Positions 1 through 9,300 of a stretch of 64,000 bases of DNA are shown piece by piece. The notes under the pieces were generated by a model. It was not told the DNA's origin. It did no database searches and saw only the letters and a list, made by a program, of their open reading frames with translations. Source of the DNA: Longispora sp047121295 (GTDB taxonomy: Bacteria > Actinomycetota > Actinomycetes > Mycobacteriales > Micromonosporaceae). The DNA lies in the NCBI RefSeq assembly GCF_047121295.1, contig NZ_CP139447.1:4278001-4342000 (forward strand), read 5' to 3'. Every line of letters starts with the position of its first letter. Position 1 is the first letter of the stretch. The position numbers were made by a program, and so were the translations under genes.

Positions 1-172
1 TGATCCGGCTGTCGGGCTTGTCGGGGAAGCGCAGGAAGTAGCTGTCCGGGTTGATGCTCTGCCCGGCGTCGTGCAGGAGGTAGGTCTCCGTCACGATGTC
101 GACGACCCGGCCCCGGGCCGCCGCGAGGATGTCATCGGCCACGACTCCCGGCACGACATGGAACTCAGACAC
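1..172 (-). CDS. sbnB: 2,3-diaminopropionate biosynthesis protein SbnB, N-terminal part (cut by window edge)
   Basis: The visible 57 codons begin VSEFHVVPGVVADDIL and include the stretch GQSINPDSYFLRFPDKP, which I recognise as the N-terminus of SbnB, an ornithine-cyclodeaminase-like NAD-dependent dehydrogenase. SbnB oxidises N-(1-amino-1-carboxyethyl)-glutamate to release L-2,3-diaminopropionate (Dap). The GTG start at 172 lies inside the end of the upstream sbnA-like gene (8-base GTGTCTGA overlap) and has an AAAGGTGG ribosome site a few bases ahead, so the two genes are translationally coupled. The rest of the gene is outside the window. Assignment rests on N-terminal resemblance plus the sbnA neighbour. 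Confidence 0.88.
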   Translation of the reverse strand, partial: MSEFHVVPGVVADDILAAARGRVVDIVTETYLLHDAGQSINPDSYFLRFPDKPDSRI

Positions 173-1139
173 TGGCCCACCTTTCACTGGCGACGATGTT
201 CACACCCGGGTAGCGGTCGGCCACCCAGGTGTCGCAGTACACGGAATCCAGGTAGCGCTCGCCGAGGTCGGGCGACACCGCCACGACGGTCGACCCCACG
301 GGCAGGGACGCCGCGATCCGGCGCACCCCGGCCAGCACGGTGCCGGTCGAGCCGCCCACGAGCAGGCCGTGCCGGCGCGCGATCAGCCGGCACATCTCGA
401 CGGTCTCGGTCTCGGGCACCACGACCTTGTCGAACTCGCCGGTGTCGACGAACACCTCCGGGATCCGGCTGGCGCCCAGCCCCGGGATGTGCCGCTTGCC
501 GCTCGGCCCGCCGAACAGCATCGAACCCTCCGCGTCCACGGCCACCACCCGGGTACCCGGGCTGTGCTCGCGGTAGTAGGACAGGCAGCCCATCAGCGTG
601 CCGGTCGTCCCCACCCCGATCACCAGGACGTCGGCGTGCGGCACCTCGCGGTGGATCCCCCGCGCCGTGCGCTCGTGGTGCGCGGCGCGGTTGGCCGGGT
701 TCGCGTACTGGTTCGGCCACAGCAGGTCCGGGTCCCGCGCGATCTGATCGACGATGTAGTCGACCCGGCTGGCCAGGTACCCGCCGTTGGCGTCGCGTTC
801 GGAGATCACCACCACCCGCGCGCCCAGGGCCTTCATCGTCCGCACCGCCGCCGGGGTCGCGTTCGGGTCCGTGACGATCGTCAGCTCGTAGCCCTTCGCC
901 GCGCACACGGCGCTCAACGCGATCCCCAGGTTCCCCGACGACGACTCGATCAACCGCCCGCCGGGCCGCAGGCCCTGCGCCTCCAGGCTCTCCACCAACG
1001 CCACGGCCGGCTTCAGCTTGATCGAGCCCGCCGGGTTGAGCCCCTCGATCTTCAACAGCACGCGCACGTCGGGCACCAGCCCGCCCAGCTCGAGGAACAC
1101 GTCCTCGAACACGATGTCGTGGGCACTCTGGTAGATCAT
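165..1139 (-). CDS. sbnA: 2,3-diaminopropionate biosynthesis protein SbnA (PLP-dependent, cysteine-synthase fold)
   Basis: A 324-residue protein, the usual SbnA size. SbnA condenses O-phospho-L-serine with L-glutamate to give the Dap precursor that SbnB then oxidises. Family marks are GLNPAGSIKLKPA near residue 40 (the lysine should bind PLP), SSSGNLGIA (substrate loop), VGVGTTGTLMG (phosphate-binding glycine loop) and GGSTGTVLAG near the C-terminus. The ATG at 1139 was preferred over the longer open frame to 1556 because homology begins here and GGGAGG lies about 11 bases upstream; the extra 139 residues look like translated leader. It is coupled to sbnB. With the NRPS genes on the other strand this points to Dap as a building block. 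Confidence 0.92.
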   Translation of the reverse strand: MIYQSAHDIVFEDVFLELGGLVPDVRVLLKIEGLNPAGSIKLKPAVALVESLEAQGLRPGGRLIESSSGNLGIALSAVCAAKGYELTIVTDPNATPAAVRTMKALGARVVVISERDANGGYLASRVDYIVDQIARDPDLLWPNQYANPANRAAHHERTARGIHREVPHADVLVIGVGTTGTLMGCLSYYREHSPGTRVVAVDAEGSMLFGGPSGKRHIPGLGASRIPEVFVDTGEFDKVVVPETETVEMCRLIARRHGLLVGGSTGTVLAGVRRIAASLPVGSTVVAVSPDLGERYLDSVYCDTWVADRYPGVNIVASERWASV

Positions 1140-1537
1140 CGCGAACTCAGCCTCCCTGTGGGCGGACTTCGCCGCCTCCGCTGCCGGCGGGCGGGCGCGC
1201 CCGGCCGGCGGATGGTCAACCTTCCCGTGCGCGACCATCGGGGGGAGGACGTCCACTGTGATCATAGGACCGGGAATCGGGTTCGACGGAAGCCCCCGGT
1301 CCGCCGATTTCCGCAGGTCCCGGGGTGCGCGGTGGCGGATCACGGGACCGATCAGGGCATTGAGGACGGCACCGCCGATCGGGGGCGGAGGGGTCCAACG
1401 GGTGCGGAATCGACCGTCCACAATCGCCTGTCGGACCCGCTGGCGCGCATCTCGGGGCCAGATCAAGATCATCTGACCGGTACCCGAAAATGTCGCACCC
1501 GGACCCGCCGGCCCGACGGCCGTGTTTGACTCAGGGT
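1140..1537. other. Divergent intergenic region between sbnA and a lipoprotein gene
   Basis: About 400 bases with no supported gene. It must hold the sbnA promoter on the minus strand and that of the lipoprotein gene on the plus strand. I see no convincing operator repeat or terminator; short open frames here have no ribosome site or family resemblance. Confidence 0.5.
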
Positions 1538-2599
1538 ATGTCGACGCATACGGCACCTATTCGGGCACGGTGGGCCCTCGTCGCCCTGCTGGCCGGGCTG
1601 GCGCTGTCGGCCGGCTGCGAGGCCGACAAGCCGGCCCCGGCCGCGAACACGGTCCAGCCGTCCGGCCCGTGGACCCTGGTCCGGTGGCTGAAGAGCCGGT
1701 CGGACACCGAGGCCGGGCGCGGCGAGGCCGTGGAGCGCCGCCTCGCGCTGACCCCGTCGTGCTCGGGCGGGAAGTGCTCGATCGCGGTCCGCCCGGACGG
1801 GGTGGGCGGCACCTACCTGCCCGAGGGGTACACGGCGCCGGAGTCCGCCAAGCCGCTCACCAAGCCGTTCACCCTGACGTGGAAGGGGTCGACCGGCACG
1901 TACGAGTACGTCGAGCCGCCGGAGGTCGTGTCCTGTACGGCGGTCGGCGGCACGGTCGTCCCCGACGGGTACGAGGTCACCTCGACCACCACGTTGACGT
2001 TCACCCCCGCGAAGGACGGCCGGCCGGCGGCGCTGCGCGGCACGTACACCGACCGGGCCCGGGGCGTCGGGGCCGGGGTCTCCGCGAAGTGCACCGACTT
2101 CGACTCCGCGTGGACCGTGGCGGCGGCCCCGACCCGCGCCGGGCTGGACCAGGCGGTGAACCTGGCCGGAAAGTACCTGGTCACCGAGGTCGTCGAGGCC
2201 GTGGAGCCCGGCGGCCAGCGCCCGCCCGGCTACGCCGGGATCCTGATCGACACCGCCACGATGGCCAGGACGGCCGCCGGCTACACGATCTCGGGCACCG
2301 GACCGCCGCCGGCGAACCTCACCCCGGGGACCGCCGGCTGGGGCGGCGACACCTCCGTGCCGGCCGTCTGCAACCTCGGCGCCGGCGACATCGCCGGCGG
2401 TTTCGCCCGGGTCGAACACTGGGCCCAGCTGCGGCCGGTCGCGACCACCGAGGCGGGCACGCCGATCCTCACCGGCCGGTGGAGCCTGCGGTTCGCGCCC
2501 ACCCCGGTCGGGGCGGCGGCCGGGTGCGGGGGTTCGAGCAACCTCGGGTACGTCCTGCTGGTTCCGAAGGCCTCGGTCCAGGGCGGGCCCGTCGGGTAG
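1538..2599 (+). CDS. Putative secreted lipoprotein of unknown function
   Basis: A 353-residue protein starting MSTHTAPIRARW. A signal peptide ends in the lipobox LSAGC (Cys near residue 28), so it should be lipid-anchored on the outer face of the membrane. The mature part holds two similar halves of conserved pattern around Cys-containing strands (PSCSGGKC, VVSCTAVGG, VSAKCTDFD, VPAVCNLGAG, GCGGSSN), so several disulphides are likely. I do not recognise the family. It is divergent to sbnA and separated from the NRPS operon by 588 bases, so a role in the pathway is unproven; a binding lipoprotein is one possibility. The start was chosen for its position just before the signal peptide. Confidence 0.7.
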   Translation: MSTHTAPIRARWALVALLAGLALSAGCEADKPAPAANTVQPSGPWTLVRWLKSRSDTEAGRGEAVERRLALTPSCSGGKCSIAVRPDGVGGTYLPEGYTAPESAKPLTKPFTLTWKGSTGTYEYVEPPEVVSCTAVGGTVVPDGYEVTSTTTLTFTPAKDGRPAALRGTYTDRARGVGAGVSAKCTDFDSAWTVAAAPTRAGLDQAVNLAGKYLVTEVVEAVEPGGQRPPGYAGILIDTATMARTAAGYTISGTGPPPANLTPGTAGWGGDTSVPAVCNLGAGDIAGGFARVEHWAQLRPVATTEAGTPILTGRWSLRFAPTPVGAAAGCGGSSNLGYVLLVPKASVQGGPVG

Positions 2600-3187
2600 A
2601 CCCCGCGAATGACCGAAGGGGCGGCTCCACCAATGGGTGAAGGGAGACCGCCGGTATGTAAAAGCCGACTCCGGCGCGCAATCGACCGGAATCCGGAATG
2701 GTCGGCGCGCCGGCATCTGCCGCGCATTCTCCACACAGGATGTTGGGAGCGTCGGCCGGGGCGTCCAATAGGGACCTTCGTTGCCGTCAATGCCGAGGCG
2801 TTGCCGGCTTCTATTGTCGTCTATACGACAGTAACGGTGACCATGGGTAGCAATCGATCTTTATAACTGGCCCAACTTCCTCCGGATACGTCGAATTTAT
2901 TACCCAACGGAACGGTCGTCTTTGACCGGAGCCGTCCGTGATGCGGCCGTTCTCACGCAGAGCCATCCACCCTTCGACCTCGTCAACTCCGGCGACAAGG
3001 CCCATTCCACATTCGACCCATCTCAAATAGCCTTCCTGCCACCCACCCCTTCCGGCCGTCGCCGCGACCCGCCGACCGGAATCACCCCGAGTGACTATTT
3101 GGAATGCATACCCATGCGCCCTAGGCAGTCCATGGACAGACTTCGAAATCTTTCGTCACCGTCCAGTCAGGCATCGGTGAGCGAGCG
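2600..3187. other. Leader/promoter region of the NRPS operon, richer in A+T than its surroundings
   Basis: Nearly 590 bases without a supported gene and visibly richer in A and T than the coding DNA on either side, especially from about 2770 to 3120. It lies directly before the nine-gene operon and contains the inverted repeat at 2812-2833. Probably the operon's regulatory region and an untranslated leader. No iron-box-like palindrome of the IdeR/DmdR kind was found. Confidence 0.55.
2812..2833. promoter_or_regulatory. Imperfect palindrome, candidate operator of the NRPS operon
   Basis: The arms TGTCGT and ACGACA are separated by four bases (CTAT), and TA at each outer end also pairs, leaving one mismatch per half. 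The spacing fits a dimeric repressor such as a TetR- or GntR-type protein. It is 355 bases before the first operon start. No regulator gene sits beside it in the window, so the binding protein is unknown. Confidence 0.4.
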
Positions 3188-6100
3188 ATGACGGGCCCCT
3201 CGAACGGCGACCACAGCAGGACGCTGGCCGCGCCCACGCGCCCGGAAGCCGACGCGCTGCTGTTCTGCCTCCCGTACGCCGGCGGCGGAGCCAGCGTGTT
3301 CCTCCCCTGGCGCGCCGCCTTCGGGGCCTCGGTCGACGTGCAGCCGGTCCAGTTGCCGGGCCGCGAGAACCGGATCGCCGAGCCGGCGCACTTCACGCCC
3401 GAGGAGGTCGCGGCGGCCATCGCCGACCGCGCCGACCGGCCGTACGCGATCTACGGGCACAGCATGGGCGCCCGGCTCGGCTTCGAGGTGATCCGCCACC
3501 TGCGCCGCACCGGCGCCCGGCTGCCCGTCCGGTTCTACGTCGGCGGCTCGCTGCCGCCGGACCTCGAGGAGGCGATCGTCCGGATCGCCGACCTGCCCGA
3601 CGACGGGTTCGTCCGGGGGCTCGAGGAGCTGGGCGGCACCCCGCCCGGGGCGCTCGATGTGCCCGAGCTGCGCGAACTGCTGCTGCCGCTGCTGCGGGCC
3701 GACTTCGCCTGGATCGACGGGTACCGCTTCACCGACGAGCCTCCGCTGCCGGTGCCCATCGTCGGGTTCGCCGGCGACGCCGACCGCTCCACCCCGCCCG
3801 ACCTGATGGCGGGCTGGGAGCGGCACACCTCCGCCGGGTTCGCGCCGCACACGGTGCCGGGCGGCCACTTCTTCCTGCACGGCGCGATGGACCGGGTCGT
3901 CGACGTGATCAGCGCCGACCTGCTCGCGGCCGTGTCCGCCACCCCCGCCGTCCCGACCGACGCTGTCGCGGTCGAGCCGGCGCCCCGCCCGGAACTCCCG
4001 GCCGCCACCCACCGGGTGCCGCTGCCCGGTACCGACTGGACCGTGTGGCGGCACGCCCTGCTGCGCACCACCGGCTTCCCCGCCGACGGGCTGAACAGGC
4101 TCTCCTCCGCCGACCTGGCCCAGGCCGCCGACGCGCACCTCGACGGCCTGGTCGACGCCGACGGGTACGCCAAGGCGTACGAGGAGGCCGCCGCACGGAT
4201 CAGCGCCGAGGTCTGGGCCATCGCCACCGACCCGCTGTTCCGCGAGGCCGTGACCTGGCAGAACCGCAACGCGCTGTTCGCCCTCGACGGCATCGCCAAG
4301 CAGGGGCCGGTCGCCGCCCGCAACTCCAAGCGCCGCCAGCGCGAGGAGATGGTGGCCCAGTACTGGCAGCGCTACTGCTCCAAGAACGAGACGGTCGGCT
4401 TCTTCGGCCCCACCTCCTGGATCGACCTCGACCCGCAGGGCCCGGCCGTGACCGTGAGCCCCGGCCCCGGCCTGGTCCGCGAGCGCCGGGTGTTCTTCGA
4501 GCACTGGGCGCTGTCCGCCTTCGCCGCCGCCGTCACCGCCGACCCGCGCGCCCGGCAGTGGCTCGTGCCGTCGATCTCGCCGCAGCTGCTGCTGGACGGC
4601 CGGCACCTGGTCCGGGTCGCACAGGCGCCCCTGGCCCTGTCCCCCGCCGAGGCCGTCCTGTTGGCCGAGTGCGACGGGCGGCGGCCCGCGATCGAGGTCG
4701 CCCGGGCGGCCGCCGGTGCGCAGGGCTCGCCGCTGCGTACCCCCGAGGACGCTCTGATCCTGCTCGGGCTGCTCGCCGAGCGGGCGCTGGTGCGCTGGGA
4801 CCTCGACATGCCGATGCGGATGAACGCCGAGGACGTGCTGGCCGAGCGGCTGGCCGCGATCCGCGAGCCCGACCTGCGCGAACACGCCCTGGCCGGGCTC
4901 GCCCGGCTCCGGGCCGACCGGGACGCGATCGAGGCGGCCGGCGGCGACCCGGTGGCCGTGCAGGCGGCGCTCACCGCCCTGAACGAGACGTTCGTCGAGC
5001 TCACCGGGCAGGAGGCCGAGCGCCGCGCCGGGCAGATGTACGCCGGCCGCACCCTCGTCGTCGAGGAGTGCGTCCGCGACCTCGATGCCGGCATCGGCGG
5101 GGCCGTGCTGGAGGCGATGGCCGGGCCGTTCGAGGTGCTGTTGCAGGCCGCGCGCTGGCTGACCGTGGCCACCGGCGAGGCCTACCTGGCCGTGCTCGGC
5201 GACTTCTACCAGGAGCTGGCCCGCGACCTTGGCACGCCCGACGTCCCGTTCGGCCAGCTGTGGTACCTGGCCCAGGGCATCTTCTTCGGCCGGGGCGACC
5301 GGCCGGTCGACGACGTTGCCGAGGAGTTCACCCGGCGCTGGACGGACCTGTTCCGGCTCGACCGGTTCGGCGACGACACGAAGGCCGTGGCGCTGACCAG
5401 CGCGGAGCTGGCCGACCTCGTCCGGGAGGTGTTCCCCGCCGACCGGCCCGCCTGGGCCGCCGCCCGGGTGCACAGCCCCGACCTGCACGTCTGCGCCACC
5501 AGCGTCGACGCCCTGGCCCGGGGCGAGTTCAGCCTCGTGCTCGGCGAGATCCACGCCGCCTGGGCGACCCTGGACGCCGGCCTGTTCCTGGTCGGCTGCA
5601 CCCAGGTCGAGGAGCTGCGCGCGGCGACCCTCGCCGACGTCGGCCCCGGCCGGGTACTGCCGCTGTACCCGCTGGACTGGCCGCGCTACACCGCCCGGCT
5701 GTCCGGCGCGCTCGACAACGACACCGACTTCCAGCTGGGCATCCTGCCCGGCCCGGGCGCGGACCCCGACCGGCTCATCCCGGTGACCGCGCTGACCGTG
5801 TCCGAACGCGACGGCGAGCTCGTCGTGCACGGCCGGGGCCAGAGCTGGCCGCTGATCGAGATGTTCGCCGAGCTGATCGGCATCCACACCCAGGGCGCGT
5901 TCAAGCTGGTCGCGGCCACCGGGCACACGCCCCGGGTCACCGTGGACCGGATGGTGCTGGCGCGGGAGACCTGGCGGACCACGATCGGGGACACCGGGCT
6001 GGCCGACGTGCGCGGCGAGCAGGCGCAGTACCTGGCCGTCCGGCGCTGGCGGGCCGCCTCCGGGCTGCCGGAGACCGTGTTCGTGTCCATCGCCACCGAG

Positions 6101-6331
6101 ACCAAGCCCTGCTACGTGGACCTGAGCAGCCCGGTGTACGCCACCATCTTCTGCTCCATGCTGCGCGCCGCCCGGCTCAGTCACGGCGACGACGTGCGGG
6201 TGACCATCACCGAGATGCTGCCCACCCCCGACGAGGCGTGGGTGCCGGACGCGGACGGCAACCGCTACTTCTCCGAGATCCGGGTCCAGGTGTGCGACCC
6301 GGTCCCGGCGAGCACCGGGCGGTCGGCGTGA
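3188..6331 (+). CDS. Type II thioesterase fused to a LanB-like (lantibiotic dehydratase) domain
   Basis: A 1047-residue two-part protein. Residues about 15-245 are an alpha/beta-hydrolase of the type II thioesterase kind: LLFCLPYAGGGASVF, the nucleophile elbow YGHSMGARLGFE, and a GGHFFLHG histidine motif. Residues about 265-1040 resemble the N-terminal glutamylation domain of LanB dehydratases, with the conserved basic stretch RNSKRRQREEM and the signature YCSKNETVGFFGP. LanB proteins transfer glutamate from Glu-tRNA to Ser/Thr before elimination; related PEARL enzymes instead add amino acids to peptide ends. The C-terminal elimination domain of full LanB is not evident. No ribosomal precursor peptide or LanC gene lies near, so I infer that it acts on a carrier-bound or released peptide. 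It opens the operon and overlaps the next gene by four bases (GTGA). Confidence 0.82.
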   Translation: MTGPSNGDHSRTLAAPTRPEADALLFCLPYAGGGASVFLPWRAAFGASVDVQPVQLPGRENRIAEPAHFTPEEVAAAIADRADRPYAIYGHSMGARLGFEVIRHLRRTGARLPVRFYVGGSLPPDLEEAIVRIADLPDDGFVRGLEELGGTPPGALDVPELRELLLPLLRADFAWIDGYRFTDEPPLPVPIVGFAGDADRSTPPDLMAGWERHTSAGFAPHTVPGGHFFLHGAMDRVVDVISADLLAAVSATPAVPTDAVAVEPAPRPELPAATHRVPLPGTDWTVWRHALLRTTGFPADGLNRLSSADLAQAADAHLDGLVDADGYAKAYEEAAARISAEVWAIATDPLFREAVTWQNRNALFALDGIAKQGPVAARNSKRRQREEMVAQYWQRYCSKNETVGFFGPTSWIDLDPQGPAVTVSPGPGLVRERRVFFEHWALSAFAAAVTADPRARQWLVPSISPQLLLDGRHLVRVAQAPLALSPAEAVLLAECDGRRPAIEVARAAAGAQGSPLRTPEDALILLGLLAERALVRWDLDMPMRMNAEDVLAERLAAIREPDLREHALAGLARLRADRDAIEAAGGDPVAVQAALTALNETFVELTGQEAERRAGQMYAGRTLVVEECVRDLDAGIGGAVLEAMAGPFEVLLQAARWLTVATGEAYLAVLGDFYQELARDLGTPDVPFGQLWYLAQGIFFGRGDRPVDDVAEEFTRRWTDLFRLDRFGDDTKAVALTSAELADLVREVFPADRPAWAAARVHSPDLHVCATSVDALARGEFSLVLGEIHAAWATLDAGLFLVGCTQVEELRAATLADVGPGRVLPLYPLDWPRYTARLSGALDNDTDFQLGILPGPGADPDRLIPVTALTVSERDGELVVHGRGQSWPLIEMFAELIGIHTQGAFKLVAATGHTPRVTVDRMVLARETWRTTIGDTGLADVRGEQAQYLAVRRWRAASGLPETVFVSIATETKPCYVDLSSPVYATIFCSMLRAARLSHGDDVRVTITEMLPTPDEAWVPDADGNRYFSEIRVQVCDPVPASTGRSA

Positions 6332-9300
6332 CCGGCCTGCTCTGCGACCTGATCACCGAGCAGGCCGCCCGCACCCCCGACGCGGTCGCCGTCCGGCAGT
6401 GGGACGCCGAGGTGACGTACCGGGAGCTGGTCGGCCGGGCCGCCGCGCTCGCCGACCTGCTCCGTGGCCACGGGGTCGGGCCGGAGGTCCGGGTCGGCGT
6501 GTGCGGCCTGCGGACCCCGGGCGTCCTCAGCGCGGTGCTCGGCGTACAGCTCGCCGGCGGGGCGTACGTGCCGCTCGATCCGGCGCACCCGGCCGAGCGG
6601 CGCGCGCTGATGGTCGCCGACGCCGGGATCACGGTCGCCGTGGTCGACGACGCCGGCGCCGCCGCCCTCGCCGACAGCGGGCTGACCCTGCTGCGGGTGC
6701 CCGACCGGACCGCACCCGTGCCGGCCTGCCCGGCGGGACCGGACAACGCGGCCTACGTCATGTACACCTCCGGGTCCAGCGGACAGCCGAAGGGCGTCGT
6801 CGTCGCGCACCGCACCGCCGCCCAATTCGCCACGTCCACGGCCGGGATCTTCGACCTGGACGCCGACTGCCGCAGCATCGGGTTCGCCGCGCTCGGCTTC
6901 GACGTGTCCGTGCTCGACTTCTACCCGCCGCTGTCGCGGGGCGGCTCCATCGCCCTCATCCCGGAGGCCGACCGCATCGACGCGACCCGGCTGCAACGCT
7001 TCCTGGAGGAGCACCGGGTCACCTGGGGCGTGCTGCCCCCGGCGTTGCTGCCGCTGCTGCACCCCGAGCGGCTGCCCGACCTGCGGCACGCGCTCACGGC
7101 CGGCGAGTCCCCCGGCCCGGACCAGGTCGCCCGGTGGTCGGCTCCCCCGGCCCGCCGGTTCTACAACTGGTACGGCCCCACCGAGTGCTCCTGCATCGTG
7201 GTGGGCACCGAGGTCACCGGCACGTGGGAGACCACGCCGCCGATCGGGTACCCGCTGCCGGAGTGCGCCGCGCACATCCTCGACGAGGACCTGCTGCCCT
7301 GCCCCGACGGCACGCCCGGCGAGCTGGTGATCGGCGGCCCGCACGTGGTGCGCGGCTACCTCGGCCGGCCCGGCCTGACCGCGGAGAAGTTCGTGCCCGA
7401 CCCGTTCGGCACGGTGCCCGGCGCGCGGCTGTACCGGACGGGTGACCGGGTGGTCCGCGACCCCGAGCACGGCATCGTGCACCTCGGCCGCCTCGACCGG
7501 CAGGTCAAGGTCTCCGGCCAGCGGGTCGAACTCGGCGAGATCGAGGCCGTGCTGCGCGGGCTGCCGGCCGTCGTCCAGGCCGTCGCCGACGTCACCGACT
7601 CCGTGCTCGTCGCCTACCTCACCCCCGCCGACGCCCCGGACCTGACCGCGCTGCGGGAGCACTGCGCCACCCTGCTGCCCGGCTACATGATCCCGACCCG
7701 GGTCGTCCGGCTGCCCGCCCTGCCGCTGAACACCTCCGGCAAGGTCGACCTGGCGGCGCTGCGGTCGATCACGGACGGCCCCGTCTCCGGCGGGCGCGCG
7801 CCCGGCACCCCGCTGGAGCACGCGGTCGCCCGGGCCTGGTCGACGGTGCTCGGCGTCGGCGCCCCCGGCCTCGACGACGACTTCTTCGAACACGGCGGGC
7901 ACTCCCTGCTGGCCATGCGGCTTGTGGAGGCGGTCCGCGCCGACCCGGGCCGGGCGGTCACGGTCGAGGACGTCTTCGTCGGCCGGACCCTCGGCGGGCT
8001 GGCCGACCGGGCCGAGAAGGCCGCGCCGCACGTCGAGCTGCCGGTCCGGCCCGGGCAGCCGCCGGCCATGTCCGGGGCCCAGCGCCGGGTGTGGTTCGTG
8101 GACCGGCTGGCCGGCGACACCCCGGCGTACAACATCGCGTTCGCCGAGCGGCTGCGCGGCCCGCTGGACCCGGCGGCCCTGGCCCGGGCGCTGCGGGCCG
8201 TCGCGGGCAAGCACGAGGTGCTGCGCTGGCGGTTCCCCGACACCGGCGGTGCGCCGTTCGTGGCCGTCGACCCCGCCGACCAGCCGATGCCGGTGCCGGT
8301 CGACGAGGCGGCCGACCCCGACCGGTGGTTGCGGCAGCAGGCGCAGCGCCGGTTCGACCTGGCCGAGGACGCGCTGTGCCGGGTCCGGCTGCTCCGGCTC
8401 GGCGAGGACGAGCACCTGTTCGCGCTCACCGTGCACCACACGGTGTTCGACGGCTGGTCGCAGCAGCTGCTGTACCGGGACCTCGCCGCCGCGTACGCCG
8501 CCGAGCTCGCCGGGGCCGCACCCGATCTCGGGACGCTGCCGGCCACCTTCGCCGACTACGTCGCCTGGCAGGCCGAACGCGAGCGCTCCGACGACGAGCT
8601 CGCCTGGTGGACGGCCCGGCTGCGCGACGCGCCGACCGTGCTCGATCTGCCCCGCGACCTGCCCCGGCCCGCCGTGCAGACGTTCCGGGGCGCCGGCGTG
8701 CGGGCGGCGCTGGACGCCACCGGCGCGGTGCGGGACCTGGCCACCCGGCTGGGCACCACGCCGTACGTGGTGCTGCTGGCCGCTTTCGGGCAGCTGCTGC
8801 GCCGGCTCACCGGGCAACGCGACCTGATCATCGGGGTGCCGGTCGCCGACCGGGGGCACCCGGCGTTCGAGCCCATGATCGGGTTCTGTGTGGACACCGT
8901 GCCCCTGCGGCTCACCGTCGACGACACGGCCGACTTCGCCGGGCACGTGCGGGCCTGCGCCGAGACCCTGACGGCGGCCCTGGCCCGGGCGGCGACCCCG
9001 CTGGAACGGATCGTCACCAGCCTCGGCGTCGAGCGCGACCTCACCCGCAACCCGCTCGTGCAGGTGCTGTTCAACATGTACAACTTCGCCCAGCCCGCAC
9101 TCGAACTCCCCGGGATCGCCGCCGAGCCGGTCCCCGCCGGGTTGCCCGGGTCCCTGTTCGACCTCACCCTCTACCTGTCCGAGAACGCGCACGGCTGGGA
9201 CCTGCAGGGCGTGTACAACCCCGACCTGTACCACGCGGAGCGGATCGAGGCGCTGCTGGCCGGCTACACCCGGCTCGTCGGGGACCTGGTCGGCGCGCCG

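Noticed and set aside
2600..3187. Iron-regulated promoter, since SbnA/SbnB are known from siderophore pathways
   Set aside because: No IdeR/DmdR-like palindrome seen and no siderophore uptake genes in the window.
3167..6184. 1005-codon minus-strand frame opposite the TE-LanB gene
   Set aside because: Composition is typical of an antisense shadow; the plus strand has clear domains.
3188..6331. A class I lanthipeptide cluster
   Set aside because: Only a LanB-like domain is present. No precursor peptide, LanC cyclase or LanT/LanP found, and the gene is locked into an NRPS operon.
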